Shown: piece by piece, positions 36,065-44,969 of the stretch
How positions within the stretch are numbered: position 1 is the stretch's first letter
Layout: every line of letters starts with the position of its first letter
From: Moraxella porci DSM 25326
GTDB taxonomy: Bacteria > Pseudomonadota > Gammaproteobacteria > Pseudomonadales > Moraxellaceae
DNA: 64,000 nt
Reading direction: 5' to 3'
Assembly (NCBI RefSeq): GCF_002014855.1
Contig: NZ_MUYV01000011.1
Location: 1-64,000 of the forward strand
The notes under the pieces: generated by a model
Databases searched by the model: none
The model's input: the letters and a program-made list of their open reading frames with translations, nothing else
What the model was told of the DNA's origin: nothing
Made by a program: the position numbers and the translations under genes

Positions 36065-38269
36065 TTAAAAATCAATGGTATAGCTCACATTGTAGTTGCG
36101 GCCACGACCACCAGTATAACGATCAGAAGTCGGCAAGACTGCATCGGTCAAGAAGACATCATAGTCTTCGTTCAGCAGATTATTGATACCCAATCCGACC
36201 ACGCCTTTGCCCAGTGGCTGCTTATAGGTCATATCCACCAAGGTATAAGCATCGGCTTTGGATTCGGCATTATTGACAGCAGGATAATCACGAGAGAACA
36301 AATGCGTCGCTGTCATGCTAAATCGCTTGCCACTGTCTCCAAAGCGATAGTTCACGCCGACAGATAGCTTATCAGGGCTGATGTTGCGTGCTGGCATATC
36401 CACCATCACACCATCACCCTTGGCATCGTATTCGCCTTGGGTGTGGGCATAGCTTGCGGTGAATTGGGCATTGTCGGTCGCTTGATAACGCAGCGCCACT
36501 TCAGCGCCCTTGATGTCGGTGGCTTGACGCTTAGCACGATAGCCTTCAACTGTCGCATCATATTCAAGCGTCGAGCCAAGATCTGATTTGGATTGGAATA
36601 CGCTCAAATCCGCTGACAGCTTATCGCCAGTATAACGCACACCCACTTCGGTATTATCAGTGACAATCGGCTCAAGATTGACGGTCTGTACACTATGTCC
36701 CAGGTCGGTAATGGTACGCAGTTTCGCCCCCACATCTGGCATACCCAGACCTTTGGCATAGTTGGCAAACACTTGCGTACTGTCATTGACATCATAGACC
36801 AAGCCGACACTTGGCAAGATTTCATCGAACTTCACCGTACCGCCCTCAACTGGTGTCTGCGTCCACTGACGAGATCCGAATTTATCATCCCGAGTATTAC
36901 CTACAACGGTCTCAAAATCATCCACCTTAAGCTCGCCATGCTCATAACGCACGCCAGCACTGAGATTGAGACGGTCAGCCAGACGCACGCGCGCCTGTGC
37001 AAACGGTGCCACGCTGCGATACTGCATCAATGGCGCCCAGCTGCGATTGGTTAGGATCAATTTTTGTTCGGTTTCATCTTGTAGTGCATCCACGCCTGCT
37101 GTCACAGAGATGCGGTCTTGCCATAGGTCGTCTTTGTTGAGCGTCAGTTTTGCACCGATTTTGGTCGATTCGTTTTGTGATTGGTCAAGAAGCGTGCCAT
37201 TTGGTGCGATGCTGATGTCTTGGTAGTTATTGGCATTATTCGCCCCATAACGCGCGGTAAAGTCGTTATAAAACGCCTGCGCTGACAGACGAGTGCCAAA
37301 GAAGTCGTCATCGCTATAAGTGGCATTCACCGTCAAAGCATCATTATAAGGCGTCTCGCCACGATATGCCGTGCCTGTATATTTGACAGCGGTATCAGTC
37401 AAGCCAGTAGCATGATTGCCTGCCACATTTTCATAATCAAGGGTCGCATCAGAATCTAGGTGATAATAATTCACCGATGCACCGACTCGTTTATCCGCAT
37501 CAATCTGATACCCTGCTTTGGCAAATACATCGTAGCTTTGCGAACCTTGGACATCGCCTTGGTTGCCATAGATGCCCGTCATGCGGTTGTCGGCTTGATA
37601 GTACATACCTTCTTTGGCATATTTGACAGCAAATAAAGCATCGCTCTTCTCACCGCCAAAGCTTGCTTGATAACGCACGCTGCCACCCAAGCCATCAGAA
37701 TTGGCATGATTATCGCTGCTCGCGGTGATGGCGATTTGCTGAGCGATGCCATCTTTGCGGTTGGATTTGGTGATAAAATTAATAATACCGCCTGTCGCAC
37801 CCAGACCTTGTTCGGCAGATGCCCCATAGACCACCTCGATACGCTCCACCATCGCCAAATCAATGGTGCGGCTCTCACGACTGCCATCACGCAGTGGATT
37901 GGACTGCGGCACACCATCAATCATAAACAGCACATCACGACCACGGAAGCTCTCGCCCACCGTGCCTAGCTTCTCACTCGCTGGCGCATAGCCAGGAATC
38001 AGCTTCGACAGTGCTTCAGACGTGTCATCGCTCAGTAGCAGTTGGTCATCGATGGCTTGGCGATCAATGATCAGCACTTTTTGGGCAGACTCTTTGAGCT
38101 TACTTTGGTCACGCTTGATGGTGATAACATCGCCTTCTAAGACAATGTTAGGCTCAGTGCTTGCCTCTGCAGTATTGGCCAGTGCAGCCATTGGCAAAAC
38201 ACCACTGGCAGCAGCGACCGCCAACCATAATACAGACGGTGCAAACACAGTTGGGCGTCGTGATTTCAT
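36065..38269 (-). CDS. TonB-dependent siderophore receptor
   Basis: This 734-residue outer-membrane receptor takes up an iron chelate using TonB energy. It has a signal peptide ending near AALA (residue 31), a TonB-box-like DVITIKR segment, and a plug domain with FRGRDVLFMIDGVPQSNPLRDG and EVVYGASAEQGLGATGGIINFITK. A 22-strand barrel follows, with the TonB-dependent receptor ending that closes in YNVSYTIDF. It is transcribed from its own promoter carrying a Fur box and follows the ABC genes on the same strand. The substrate is probably a siderophore imported by that ABC system; the exact chelate is not known. Confidence 0.92.
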   Translation of the reverse strand: MKSRRPTVFAPSVLWLAVAAASGVLPMAALANTAEASTEPNIVLEGDVITIKRDQSKLKESAQKVLIIDRQAIDDQLLLSDDTSEALSKLIPGYAPASEKLGTVGESFRGRDVLFMIDGVPQSNPLRDGSRESRTIDLAMVERIEVVYGASAEQGLGATGGIINFITKSNRKDGIAQQIAITASSDNHANSDGLGGSVRYQASFGGEKSDALFAVKYAKEGMYYQADNRMTGIYGNQGDVQGSQSYDVFAKAGYQIDADKRVGASVNYYHLDSDATLDYENVAGNHATGLTDTAVKYTGTAYRGETPYNDALTVNATYSDDDFFGTRLSAQAFYNDFTARYGANNANNYQDISIAPNGTLLDQSQNESTKIGAKLTLNKDDLWQDRISVTAGVDALQDETEQKLILTNRSWAPLMQYRSVAPFAQARVRLADRLNLSAGVRYEHGELKVDDFETVVGNTRDDKFGSRQWTQTPVEGGTVKFDEILPSVGLVYDVNDSTQVFANYAKGLGMPDVGAKLRTITDLGHSVQTVNLEPIVTDNTEVGVRYTGDKLSADLSVFQSKSDLGSTLEYDATVEGYRAKRQATDIKGAEVALRYQATDNAQFTASYAHTQGEYDAKGDGVMVDMPARNISPDKLSVGVNYRFGDSGKRFSMTATHLFSRDYPAVNNAESKADAYTLVDMTYKQPLGKGVVGLGINNLLNEDYDVFLTDAVLPTSDRYTGGRGRNYNVSYTIDF

Positions 38270-38404
38270 CTTAACATCCTATAAAACAACAAAAAACAAT
38301 AACTACAACCAATAACACCCAAATAATCAGCAAATAAAATCCGCTCACTTTGCAATATTCATAGCGAGCGGATAGCTATTCCCAATTAAGAATATTATCA
38401 ATAA

Positions 38405-38419
38405 TGATAGTTGTTATCA
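38405..38419. promoter_or_regulatory. Fur box at the receptor promoter
   Basis: TGATAGTTGTTATCA matches the 7-1-7 Fur consensus (TGATAAT n ATTATCA) in 12 of 14 positions. It lies directly downstream of the -10 at 38420, over the expected start site, so Fur-iron would block transcription. More partly matching TTATCA/TGATAA units lie at 38390-38404. Confidence 0.8.
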
Positions 38420-38448
38420 ATTATAAATAAGAACCATTCTGATGTCCA
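38420..38448 (-). promoter_or_regulatory. Sigma-70 promoter for the TonB receptor gene
   Basis: On the minus strand, -35 TGGACA and -10 TATAAT are separated by exactly 17 bp. The start site would fall inside the Fur box, about 140 nt before the receptor start codon. Confidence 0.75.
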
Positions 38449-38530
38449 GTTAAATGATAAAAATTTTTTATGGATTTTTATGATAAATAAACAAATTGTA
38501 ATGTTATAATAATTATACTTGAGTCATCAT

Positions 38531-38564
38531 CAAGCCGTCGCATCAGTCACTGGCAGACGGCTTG
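38531..38564 (-). terminator. Hairpin after the siderophore ATPase gene
   Basis: CAAGCCGTC and GACGGCTTG form a 9-bp stem with a 16-nt loop, 12 bp after the ATPase stop. No T tract follows, so termination may be partial and some read-through into the receptor gene is possible. Confidence 0.5.
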
Positions 38565-38575
38565 TCATGCATACT

Positions 38576-39340
38576 TTAGCTTGTCATTGTATCAACAATC
38601 ACCGGCTTATCATCGTGATATAGCACAGTGACATCGACTTGATACAGCTGCTTCATCGTGCTTGCAGTCAGCACATCGATGGGTTTGCCTGTGGCGATGA
38701 CTTGTCCTGATTTCATCATCACCACCGTATCGGCAAACTGTGCCGCTTGGTTGATGTCATGCAGGACGATGACGATGGTTTTGCCAGCTTTGGCAAGCAC
38801 TCGCAGCTTTCGCATCAGTCGCCCTGCATGATACATATCCAGATTGTTCAATGGCTCATCGAGCAGCAGATACGGTGTATCTTGGCATACCACCATGGCG
38901 ATCAGCACTCGCTGACGCTGACCACCGGATAAATCGGACAAGAACCGCTCGGACAGTGCTGTCAGCTCAAACTCTGCCAACACTTCTTCGACACGCTGGA
39001 CATCCTCTGGCGCTGGTGTGCCTTGATGATGCGGATAACGCCCAAACATCAGTAGCTCTCGCACCCGAAGCCTGCCTTGGACGTGATTTTCTTGGGTCAG
39101 CATGGCAAGCGTACAGGCAAGCTTTCGGCTATCTGTCGTCGCCACATCATAGCCACCGAAGCTCACCTTGCCTGACTGTAGCGGCAGGATGCGCGCCATC
39201 AGATTGAACAGCGTCGATTTGCCCGCACCATTTGGGCCAATCAATGCCACCACTTGCCCTGTCTGTAAGGACAGGTTGACATCATCCAAAATCTGCGTGC
39301 CATTATCCAGTCGAAATCCGACACCTTGAACCTGTATCAT
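38576..39340 (-). CDS. Iron-siderophore ABC transporter ATPase
   Basis: This 254-residue ATPase powers siderophore import. It has Walker A GPNGAGKSTLFN, the Q-loop AMLTQENHVQGRLRV, signature LSGGQRQRVLIAMV, Walker B YLLLDEPLNNLD and the H-loop VIVLHDINQAA, all typical of the FepC/FhuC/FatE type. I chose ATG 39340 (MIQVQGVGF), which overlaps the upstream permease stop by 4 bp (ATGA); an ATG at 39379 is also in frame. This overlap indicates translational coupling. Confidence 0.92.
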   Translation of the reverse strand: MIQVQGVGFRLDNGTQILDDVNLSLQTGQVVALIGPNGAGKSTLFNLMARILPLQSGKVSFGGYDVATTDSRKLACTLAMLTQENHVQGRLRVRELLMFGRYPHHQGTPAPEDVQRVEEVLAEFELTALSERFLSDLSGGQRQRVLIAMVVCQDTPYLLLDEPLNNLDMYHAGRLMRKLRVLAKAGKTIVIVLHDINQAAQFADTVVMMKSGQVIATGKPIDVLTASTMKQLYQVDVTVLYHDDKPVIVDTMTS

Positions 39341-40332
39341 CGTGTTGCCTGCTTTTGATATTGATGAAAAATAATCCACAAAAATGCCAAACCGCCCACC
39401 AGTTCAATCACCACCTCAAGCACGCCTGCCATCTTGAGCAGATGCTCAAAAATCATCTGCCCTGCCACCAAGCACAGCATGGCGATTAGGCTAACCAGTA
39501 GCAATCGCTTGCCATGATGCATCGATGGGCTGATGGCATTGGTCAAGGCACAGACCAACAGCCCAAAAAAAGTCACCGGCCCCACCATCGCCGTCGATAC
39601 CGCAACAAGCAGTGCAATCATCGCAAGCACGCCCAGCGTCAGACGCGTATAATTGATGCCCAGATTGATCGCAGGCAGTCGCCCAAGCAGCAGAATATCA
39701 AGCTTGTGACGCATCCGATACATCAGCAGTGCACAGATGGCACACAGCACCATGCCCACACTGAGCACCTGGGTATTGATGGTGTTAAACCCTGCATAAC
39801 TCACCGATTGGATGGTCACAAATTCTTCTGGGTCAATCATTCGTGCCACCAAAAATGACAGACTGCGAAACAACAGCCCAAAGACCACGCCCACCAAAAT
39901 CAGCCGTGTCAAATCCTGACTATGCCGCCCAAACAGCGTGCGAAACATCACCAGCGACAAGCCAAGCATGATGATGACTTCAAAGCCAAACTTGCCCAAA
40001 GTCGGTATCGATGCCATCCCCACCGCACCCAAAAAGAACACCATCAGACTCTTGATCAGCACATACAAGCTATCAAAGCCCAGCAGTGCTGGCGTCAAAA
40101 TCGGATTGTGCGTCAAGGTCTGAAACAATAGCGTCGATGTGCCAATGGCAAAACCAACAGTCATCAGCGCCAACAGTTTTTTGCCACGCAAGCTTAGGAT
40201 AAATGACCAGTTGCCTGTGCCATTGACACTCATAAACAGCAAGATGGCGATGACAAGCAATATCGCCATCACGGTCAGCGGTCTGTCCTTGATCAGAGAA
40301 ACGGGACGGGCAAAAATTTGGAGAGCAGGCAT
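39337..40332 (-). CDS. Iron-siderophore ABC transporter permease (FatC/CeuC type)
   Basis: This 331-residue inner-membrane permease belongs to the BtuC/FecCD family. It carries GFAIGTSTLLFQTLTHNPILTPALLGFDSLYVLI near the N-terminus and GPVTFFGLLVCALTNAISPSMHHGKRLLLVS near the C-terminus, the region that contacts the ATPase. About nine or ten helices are expected. The second permease gene ends 82 bp upstream and the ATPase gene overlaps its 3' end. It is closest in pattern to the FatC/CeuC/YclO branch. Confidence 0.9.
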   Translation of the reverse strand: MPALQIFARPVSLIKDRPLTVMAILLVIAILLFMSVNGTGNWSFILSLRGKKLLALMTVGFAIGTSTLLFQTLTHNPILTPALLGFDSLYVLIKSLMVFFLGAVGMASIPTLGKFGFEVIIMLGLSLVMFRTLFGRHSQDLTRLILVGVVFGLLFRSLSFLVARMIDPEEFVTIQSVSYAGFNTINTQVLSVGMVLCAICALLMYRMRHKLDILLLGRLPAINLGINYTRLTLGVLAMIALLVAVSTAMVGPVTFFGLLVCALTNAISPSMHHGKRLLLVSLIAMLCLVAGQMIFEHLLKMAGVLEVVIELVGGLAFLWIIFHQYQKQATR

Positions 40333-40414
40333 GATGAATCAGGTTAATTGTTAATTGTTAAAAAGCCTAAAAATTGGCAAAATCTTAGTGAATGTTATAG
40401 AAGGTTATAGAGAG

Positions 40415-41404
40415 TTATTTGGGATTTTTTAATAATAAATATAAAAATACCGCCGCACCCAGTACCCCAAAGACCACCGTGACCGGAATCTCAAACGGAT
40501 AAATTATCAGTCGCCCGATGATGTCGCACAATAGCACCGCGGATGCACCAAGCAGTGCCACTGCAGGTAGAGTGAGTCTAAGCCGATCGCCCATCAAACG
40601 GCTGATGATGTTTGGCACCACAAGCCCCACAAAAGGAATCATACCAACCGTCGCCACCACCACCGAGCTGACCAAGGCGACCATCACAACCGACAGCCGA
40701 AGTACCGTGTCACGGTTGACGCCCAAGTTTGTGGCGATATGATCACCCAGCCCAATGATGGTCAGCTTATCAGCCAAAATATAGGCCATCAGCGACACAC
40801 CACCAACCAGCCATAACAGCTCATAGCGACCCGCCAAAATACTGGAAAAATCGCCAAATCGCCACACACCAAGCATCTGCACCATCTCAGTTTGATAAGC
40901 AATAAATGTACTCATCGCATCAATGATGCCACTAAAGACAATCCCAACCAACGGAATCATCAGATAATCCGTCGCTGGCAGCCGCTTAATCAGTTTCATA
41001 AATATCATCATACCCACCATCGCACAGACGGTGGCGATGCTGATTTTGGCGATGATGGGTGCTGATGGGAGCATGAGTGCCGTGATGAGCATACCCAGTG
41101 CCGCACTTTGGGTAGCACCCACCATCGATGGCTCGACAAAGCGGTTTTTGAGCACCACCTGCATCATCATGCCACTGATCGCCATACCTGCACCAGTCAA
41201 GATGATGGCAAGCGTACGGGGGATACGGCTTTGGATTAGGATTTGGGCATCTTGGCTGACTTGACCTGATATCAGACTTTGCCAACTAAACTCTGCCACA
41301 CCAACCGATAAACTCACCAAAATCAGCATCGCCATCAGCACTAAGCTGATTGCATTGATGCCGATGGCTTTTTGCCAAGGATTGATTGATGCAGCGGTAT
41401 TCAT
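40415..41404 (-). CDS. Iron-siderophore ABC transporter permease (FatD/CeuB type)
   Basis: This 329-residue FecCD-family permease forms a heterodimer with the next permease. Typical segments are RIPRTLAIILTGAGMAISGMMMQ, NRFVEPSMVGATQSAALGML and VGMIPFVGLVVPNIISRLMG. I chose ATG 41404 (MNTAASINPWQK); the frame is open back to 41545 but that extension is hydrophilic, overlaps the upstream gene and has no support. A hairpin between the binding-protein gene and this gene may lower permease expression. Confidence 0.9.
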   Translation of the reverse strand: MNTAASINPWQKAIGINAISLVLMAMLILVSLSVGVAEFSWQSLISGQVSQDAQILIQSRIPRTLAIILTGAGMAISGMMMQVVLKNRFVEPSMVGATQSAALGMLITALMLPSAPIIAKISIATVCAMVGMMIFMKLIKRLPATDYLMIPLVGIVFSGIIDAMSTFIAYQTEMVQMLGVWRFGDFSSILAGRYELLWLVGGVSLMAYILADKLTIIGLGDHIATNLGVNRDTVLRLSVVMVALVSSVVVATVGMIPFVGLVVPNIISRLMGDRLRLTLPAVALLGASAVLLCDIIGRLIIYPFEIPVTVVFGVLGAAVFLYLLLKNPK

Positions 41405-41429
41405 AACACTCTTAGGACACACAAATTGA

Positions 41430-41464
41430 CGAAATAAAAGATGGCAAGTATCACACCTGCCATC
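41430..41464 (-). terminator. Hairpin attenuator between binding protein and permease genes
   Basis: GATGGCA and TGCCATC form a 7-bp stem with an 11-nt loop, followed on the minus strand by CTTTTATTT. It lies just after the binding-protein stop. It could reduce read-through so that more binding protein than permease is made. Confidence 0.5.
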
Positions 41465-41471
41465 ATTGGGA

Positions 41472-42494
41472 TTATTGTGCTGTTTTGGCGTTGAAAGCGT
41501 CGGTGACGATTTGGGCGTCATTAAGCCATTGATAATAACCACCAAATGCCAAATAGCTGTCTGGGCTTAGATAGACGATTTGTTTGTTTTTCCAAGCTTT
41601 GGTGCCATGCATCAGTGGATTATCTAGCACCACTTCGGCAGACTCACCCTCTTCACCGATGGCAGCACCGCGATCTAGGACAAATAGCCAATCTGGATCG
41701 ACTTTTTGTAGGTATTCAAAGCTGATCGGCTGACCGTGGCGTGCATCTTCGATATTGGCATCTGCCATCGGGATACCAAAGGCCGTGTGCAAAAAGCCGT
41801 AGCGAGATTTGTCGCCATAGGCAGACAGCTTATTGCCATTGACCATGATGGCTAGGCCATTGCCCTTGCCTGCCGCTGCTTGTTTGGCGGCTGCGATCGC
41901 TGCATCGATGTCGCTGATGGCGGTGGTCGCTTCAGCTTCTTTGCCAAATAGCTTACCAAAATCAGTCAGCTGCTGTTTGGTGGCTTCATAAGGATTTTTG
42001 GTGTCGATGGTAAGATTCAGCACAGTGCCGATTTTGCCAAGCTCTTCAGCTTTTTCAGCCATGCGAGAGCCGACAATGATGGCTTTTGGTTGTAGAGCGT
42101 TCAAGCCTTCTAGATTTGGCTCAAGTACAGTGCCAATCTCGGCAGCATCTGGGGTGTTGGCGGCTTTTAGGTTGGTCAGACGAAGATCGGCTGGCATACC
42201 TTCGACTGGGACGCCGAGTACCGCCAAGTTTTGCATCGCTGTCATATCATACACCGCCAGTGGATGTGGATTGCCCGCAATGGTCACATCACCTGTGGCA
42301 GTTTTGATGGTGATATCGCCTGTTGGTGCGACAGCATCCGCGCTTGGGGTAGCCGCTTCGGTGATGCTGGTTTGCGCTTGCGTGTCGGCTGTCGCACTCT
42401 GCTCAGCAGGCTTATCGGCACAGGCTGCCAAGCCAATGGCGCTCATCAGCGTCACAGTCGCAAGATAGATGTGTTTTTTGGTTGGTGCGGTCAT
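41472..42494 (-). CDS. Siderophore-binding lipoprotein (FatB/CeuE/YclQ type)
   Basis: This 340-residue substrate-binding protein has a lipobox (GLAAC, Cys25), a Thr/Ala-rich linker and a periplasmic-binding domain of the FecB/BtuF class (from about residue 60). Typical segments are VAVYDMT-like LAVYDMTAMQNLAVLGVPVEG, EPNLEGLNALQPKAIIVGSRMAEK and DPDWLFVLDRGAAIGE. The pattern is like CeuE/YclQ/FatB, which bind catecholate siderophores. It is the first gene of the ABC unit and has a good sigma-70 promoter. Confidence 0.92.
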   Translation of the reverse strand: MTAPTKKHIYLATVTLMSAIGLAACADKPAEQSATADTQAQTSITEAATPSADAVAPTGDITIKTATGDVTIAGNPHPLAVYDMTAMQNLAVLGVPVEGMPADLRLTNLKAANTPDAAEIGTVLEPNLEGLNALQPKAIIVGSRMAEKAEELGKIGTVLNLTIDTKNPYEATKQQLTDFGKLFGKEAEATTAISDIDAAIAAAKQAAAGKGNGLAIMVNGNKLSAYGDKSRYGFLHTAFGIPMADANIEDARHGQPISFEYLQKVDPDWLFVLDRGAAIGEEGESAEVVLDNPLMHGTKAWKNKQIVYLSPDSYLAFGGYYQWLNDAQIVTDAFNAKTAQ

Positions 42495-42559
42495 CGCAGT
42501 ACCCCTTCGCTTAATTGATTTGTTGTAAATATCTTTGCCATCGCGGCATCACATCCTAC

Positions 42560-42588
42560 ATTATAAAACAGCTTGGACAAGGATTCAA
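42560..42588 (-). promoter_or_regulatory. Sigma-70 promoter for the siderophore ABC operon
   Basis: On the minus strand, -35 TTGAAT and -10 TATAAT are 17 bp apart. The start site is about 60 nt before the binding-protein gene. An AT-rich stretch upstream (42590-42632) has a weak resemblance to a Fur site, but much poorer than that at the receptor gene. Confidence 0.7.
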
Positions 42589-42696
42589 ACCAAATAAGAA
42601 TATTTTTTATTTGTAAATGATTTATATTACAAAAAATACACACTTGGGTGATGCTTAAGAAAAGCAAACACCCCATCGGCATCCAGATGATGGCAA

Positions 42697-42731
42697 ATAA
42701 AAACACCAGACTCATCAGAATCTGGTGTCTT
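42697..42731 (-). terminator. Terminator after the DUF11-like lipoprotein gene
   Basis: ACACCAGA and TCTGGTGT form an 8-bp stem with a 10-nt loop, followed on the minus strand by TTTTATTTG. It lies about 13 bp after the stop. Confidence 0.7.
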
Positions 42732-42743
42732 ATCAAGCACAAA

Positions 42744-43280
42744 TTAGCGAATGATCGCACGGTATTTGACCACGGTGGTCGCACCAATGCCCAAATCTTG
42801 GATGCTCCAGCGCAATGCTTGGTATTGGGCGAATGGCAGGTTTTGGGTGGTGCCATTGACCGATGAGCGGATCGGCATGAACACGAAGCGCGAACCATCA
42901 GCGCTGGCTTGTGTACCGATACTTGGTGAGACAAATCCTGTAAACTCAGCGCCTGCTGGCAAGCTCAGCGCCACACGCATGTCACGCACGCGATCTTTGC
43001 CATTATTGGTGAGTAGGACTTGATATTCCACCAAGTCGCCTTTTTTGATCTGAGTCTGAGCTGTGACGGGCTCCAAAACCTCTGCGCCATCGACCGTGCG
43101 TACCAAAAAGGCATTCATCACCGTATCAACATCATTACTGGTCACCACCGTCGGTGTGGTGGCAGACGCCTGTACAGATGGCGTGGCAGCCGTGTTGGTG
43201 GCAGTGCTGGTCGGTGTGGTCGAACATGCAGCCAAAGCCAAAGTCAATGCACCCAAAGATAAAGCAGCAGACAGTTTCAT
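42744..43280 (-). CDS. Lipoprotein with DUF11-like domain
   Basis: This 178-residue protein has a signal peptide with lipobox LALAAC (Cys19) and then a Ser/Thr/Ala linker. The C-terminal beta-rich domain reads QIKKGDLVEYQVLLTNNGKDRVRDMRVALSLPAGAEFTGF. The motif of a conflict-free LTNNG followed by a LPAG turn is typical of DUF11-type (Ig-like) repeats. It is probably anchored in the outer membrane. It is monocistronic, with its own terminator. The function is not known. Confidence 0.8.
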   Translation of the reverse strand: MKLSAALSLGALTLALAACSTTPTSTATNTAATPSVQASATTPTVVTSNDVDTVMNAFLVRTVDGAEVLEPVTAQTQIKKGDLVEYQVLLTNNGKDRVRDMRVALSLPAGAEFTGFVSPSIGTQASADGSRFVFMPIRSSVNGTTQNLPFAQYQALRWSIQDLGIGATTVVKYRAIIR

Positions 43281-43578
43281 AAGTCATCCTTTTATTAGAT
43301 AAAAACCAAATGTACACTAAGCATAGCACAGCTTGGCAAAAGAGTGAATTTCTCGACTGTTTAATTATAGTAACCGCGATGTGATGACCATCAATCATAC
43401 CACCACAGTCAAATCACTGCCAATGCTCAACACCTCATAAAAACTTAATAAATCGCTTGGCATCTGCCAAAAACTTTGCTATCGTATCACGATGATCGAT
43501 CATCTGATACAGATGTATTTTTTTGGATAAATTTTCTCATTGTCGGCATGATTACCGCTTGTGCCTTTTGGAGTACCC
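43281..43578. other. Intergenic region between the lipoprotein gene and argA
   Basis: About 300 bp between divergent genes. I see AT-rich stretches suited to promoters but no clear consensus elements, RNA gene or small ORF that I would support. Confidence 0.5.
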
Positions 43579-44910
43579 ATGAATCCCATCAGCTCATCTG
43601 AGGCTGTGCCAGCGCTGACACCAGTGCATTGGTTCCGCAACTCTGCCCCTTATATTAATACGCATCGTGGCAAGACCTTTGTCATCATGTTCGGCGGTGA
43701 GGCGGTCGCGCGTGATGGCTTTAGCACCTTGATTCATGATTTTGCCCTGCTGCATAGCCTAGGCATCAAACTGGTGCTGGTGCATGGCGCGCGCCCACAA
43801 GTCGAGCAAAACCTCATCAAACAAGGGCTTGCCACCAATATCCATGACGATGTGCGCATCACCCCCAAGCAAGCGATGCCAGCCTTGCTTGAAGCGGTCG
43901 GCTCGATTCGCCTACAGATCGAAGCGCAGCTGTCGATGGGTCTTGCCAACTCACCGATGCATGGCTCTCGCATTGATGCCATCTCAGGCAACTTCGTCAC
44001 CGCGCGTCCTTTTGGCATTCGTGATGGTGTGGATTATCAGATGACTGGCGAGGTGCGCTCGATCGATGTCGCTGCCATCCGCCATAATCTGAATAATAAC
44101 CACATTGTCATCTTAGGCCCGACAGGCTTTTCGGTGACTGGTGAGATTTTTAATCTCTTGGCTGAAGATGTCGCCTTGCAGACTGCGGTGGCATTGGGCG
44201 CTGATAAGCTGATTTTCTTAGGCGAAGACGATGGCATCATCAGCCGTGATGGTCGCCTGCTGCGCGAGATGATTCCAAACGAGGTCGATCGTCTGCTACG
44301 AGATCGCAATGACCAAGAAGAGATCACCCACTTTCTGCGCTGTGCCGCCGCCGCCTGCCGCGAAGGTGTGCATCGCACGCACATCATCAGCTATGCCAAA
44401 GACGGCGCGCTGATCGAAGAGCTGTTCACCCGCGATGGCTCAGGCACGCTGGTCAGCCACGATCCTTATGAAGAGATTCGCCGTGCCACGGTCAATGATG
44501 TGATCGGCTTATTAGAGCTGCTAAGACCCCTTGAAGAGCAAGGCATCTTGATCCGTCGCACCCAAGAGCGCCTAGAACAAGAAATTGAGTATTATAATGT
44601 CATCGAGCGAGACGGCACCATCTTGGGCTGCGCTGCACTGTATCCACTCGATGAGCAGTCGGCTGAAGTGGCAAGCCTTGCCATCCATCCTGACTATCGC
44701 AAGGGTAGTCGTGGTGCAGATTTGCTTGCTTTTTTGGAGCAGCAAGCGCGCAGTCACGGTCGCCATCAGTTGTTTGCTCTGACGACACACACTGCGCATT
44801 GGTTCGTCGAACAAGGCTTTAATGAGGTTGGGGTCGATGCTTTGCCTGTCGAACGCCAAGCGATCTATGACCACAGCCGCAACTCTAAAGTCTTAAAAAA
44901 ACAGCTATAA
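43579..44910 (+). CDS. argA: Amino-acid N-acetyltransferase (ArgA)
   Basis: ArgA makes N-acetylglutamate, the first step of arginine synthesis. The 443-residue protein is the classical two-domain form: an amino-acid-kinase domain (FVIMFGGEAVARDGF, KLVLVHGARPQVE, GRIDAI-type SRIDAISGN) that binds arginine for feedback control, and a C-terminal GNAT domain (EVASLAIHPDYRKGSRGADLL). I chose ATG 43579, because GGAG lies 5 bp upstream; a GTG at 43561 is also in frame but overlaps that site. A strong terminator follows. Confidence 0.94.
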   Translation: MNPISSSEAVPALTPVHWFRNSAPYINTHRGKTFVIMFGGEAVARDGFSTLIHDFALLHSLGIKLVLVHGARPQVEQNLIKQGLATNIHDDVRITPKQAMPALLEAVGSIRLQIEAQLSMGLANSPMHGSRIDAISGNFVTARPFGIRDGVDYQMTGEVRSIDVAAIRHNLNNNHIVILGPTGFSVTGEIFNLLAEDVALQTAVALGADKLIFLGEDDGIISRDGRLLREMIPNEVDRLLRDRNDQEEITHFLRCAAAACREGVHRTHIISYAKDGALIEELFTRDGSGTLVSHDPYEEIRRATVNDVIGLLELLRPLEEQGILIRRTQERLEQEIEYYNVIERDGTILGCAALYPLDEQSAEVASLAIHPDYRKGSRGADLLAFLEQQARSHGRHQLFALTTHTAHWFVEQGFNEVGVDALPVERQAIYDHSRNSKVLKKQL

Positions 44911-44915
44911 TCTCA

Positions 44916-44963
44916 TAAAAAAATCAACCCTTTTACCAGATGATAAAAGGGTTGATTTTTTTT
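44916..44963. terminator. Bidirectional terminator between argA and gltS
   Basis: A perfect stem of at least 18 bp (core ATCAACCCTTTTA with TAAAAGGGTTGAT) is flanked by A and T tracts. It is among the strongest terminators in the window and serves both convergent genes. Confidence 0.92.
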
Positions 44964-44969
44964 GGGTGA

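Noticed and set aside
42589-42632. A possible Fur box upstream of the siderophore ABC operon
   Set aside because: Best alignment to the Fur consensus was only about 12 of 19 positions in very AT-rich DNA, so I did not list it as a site.
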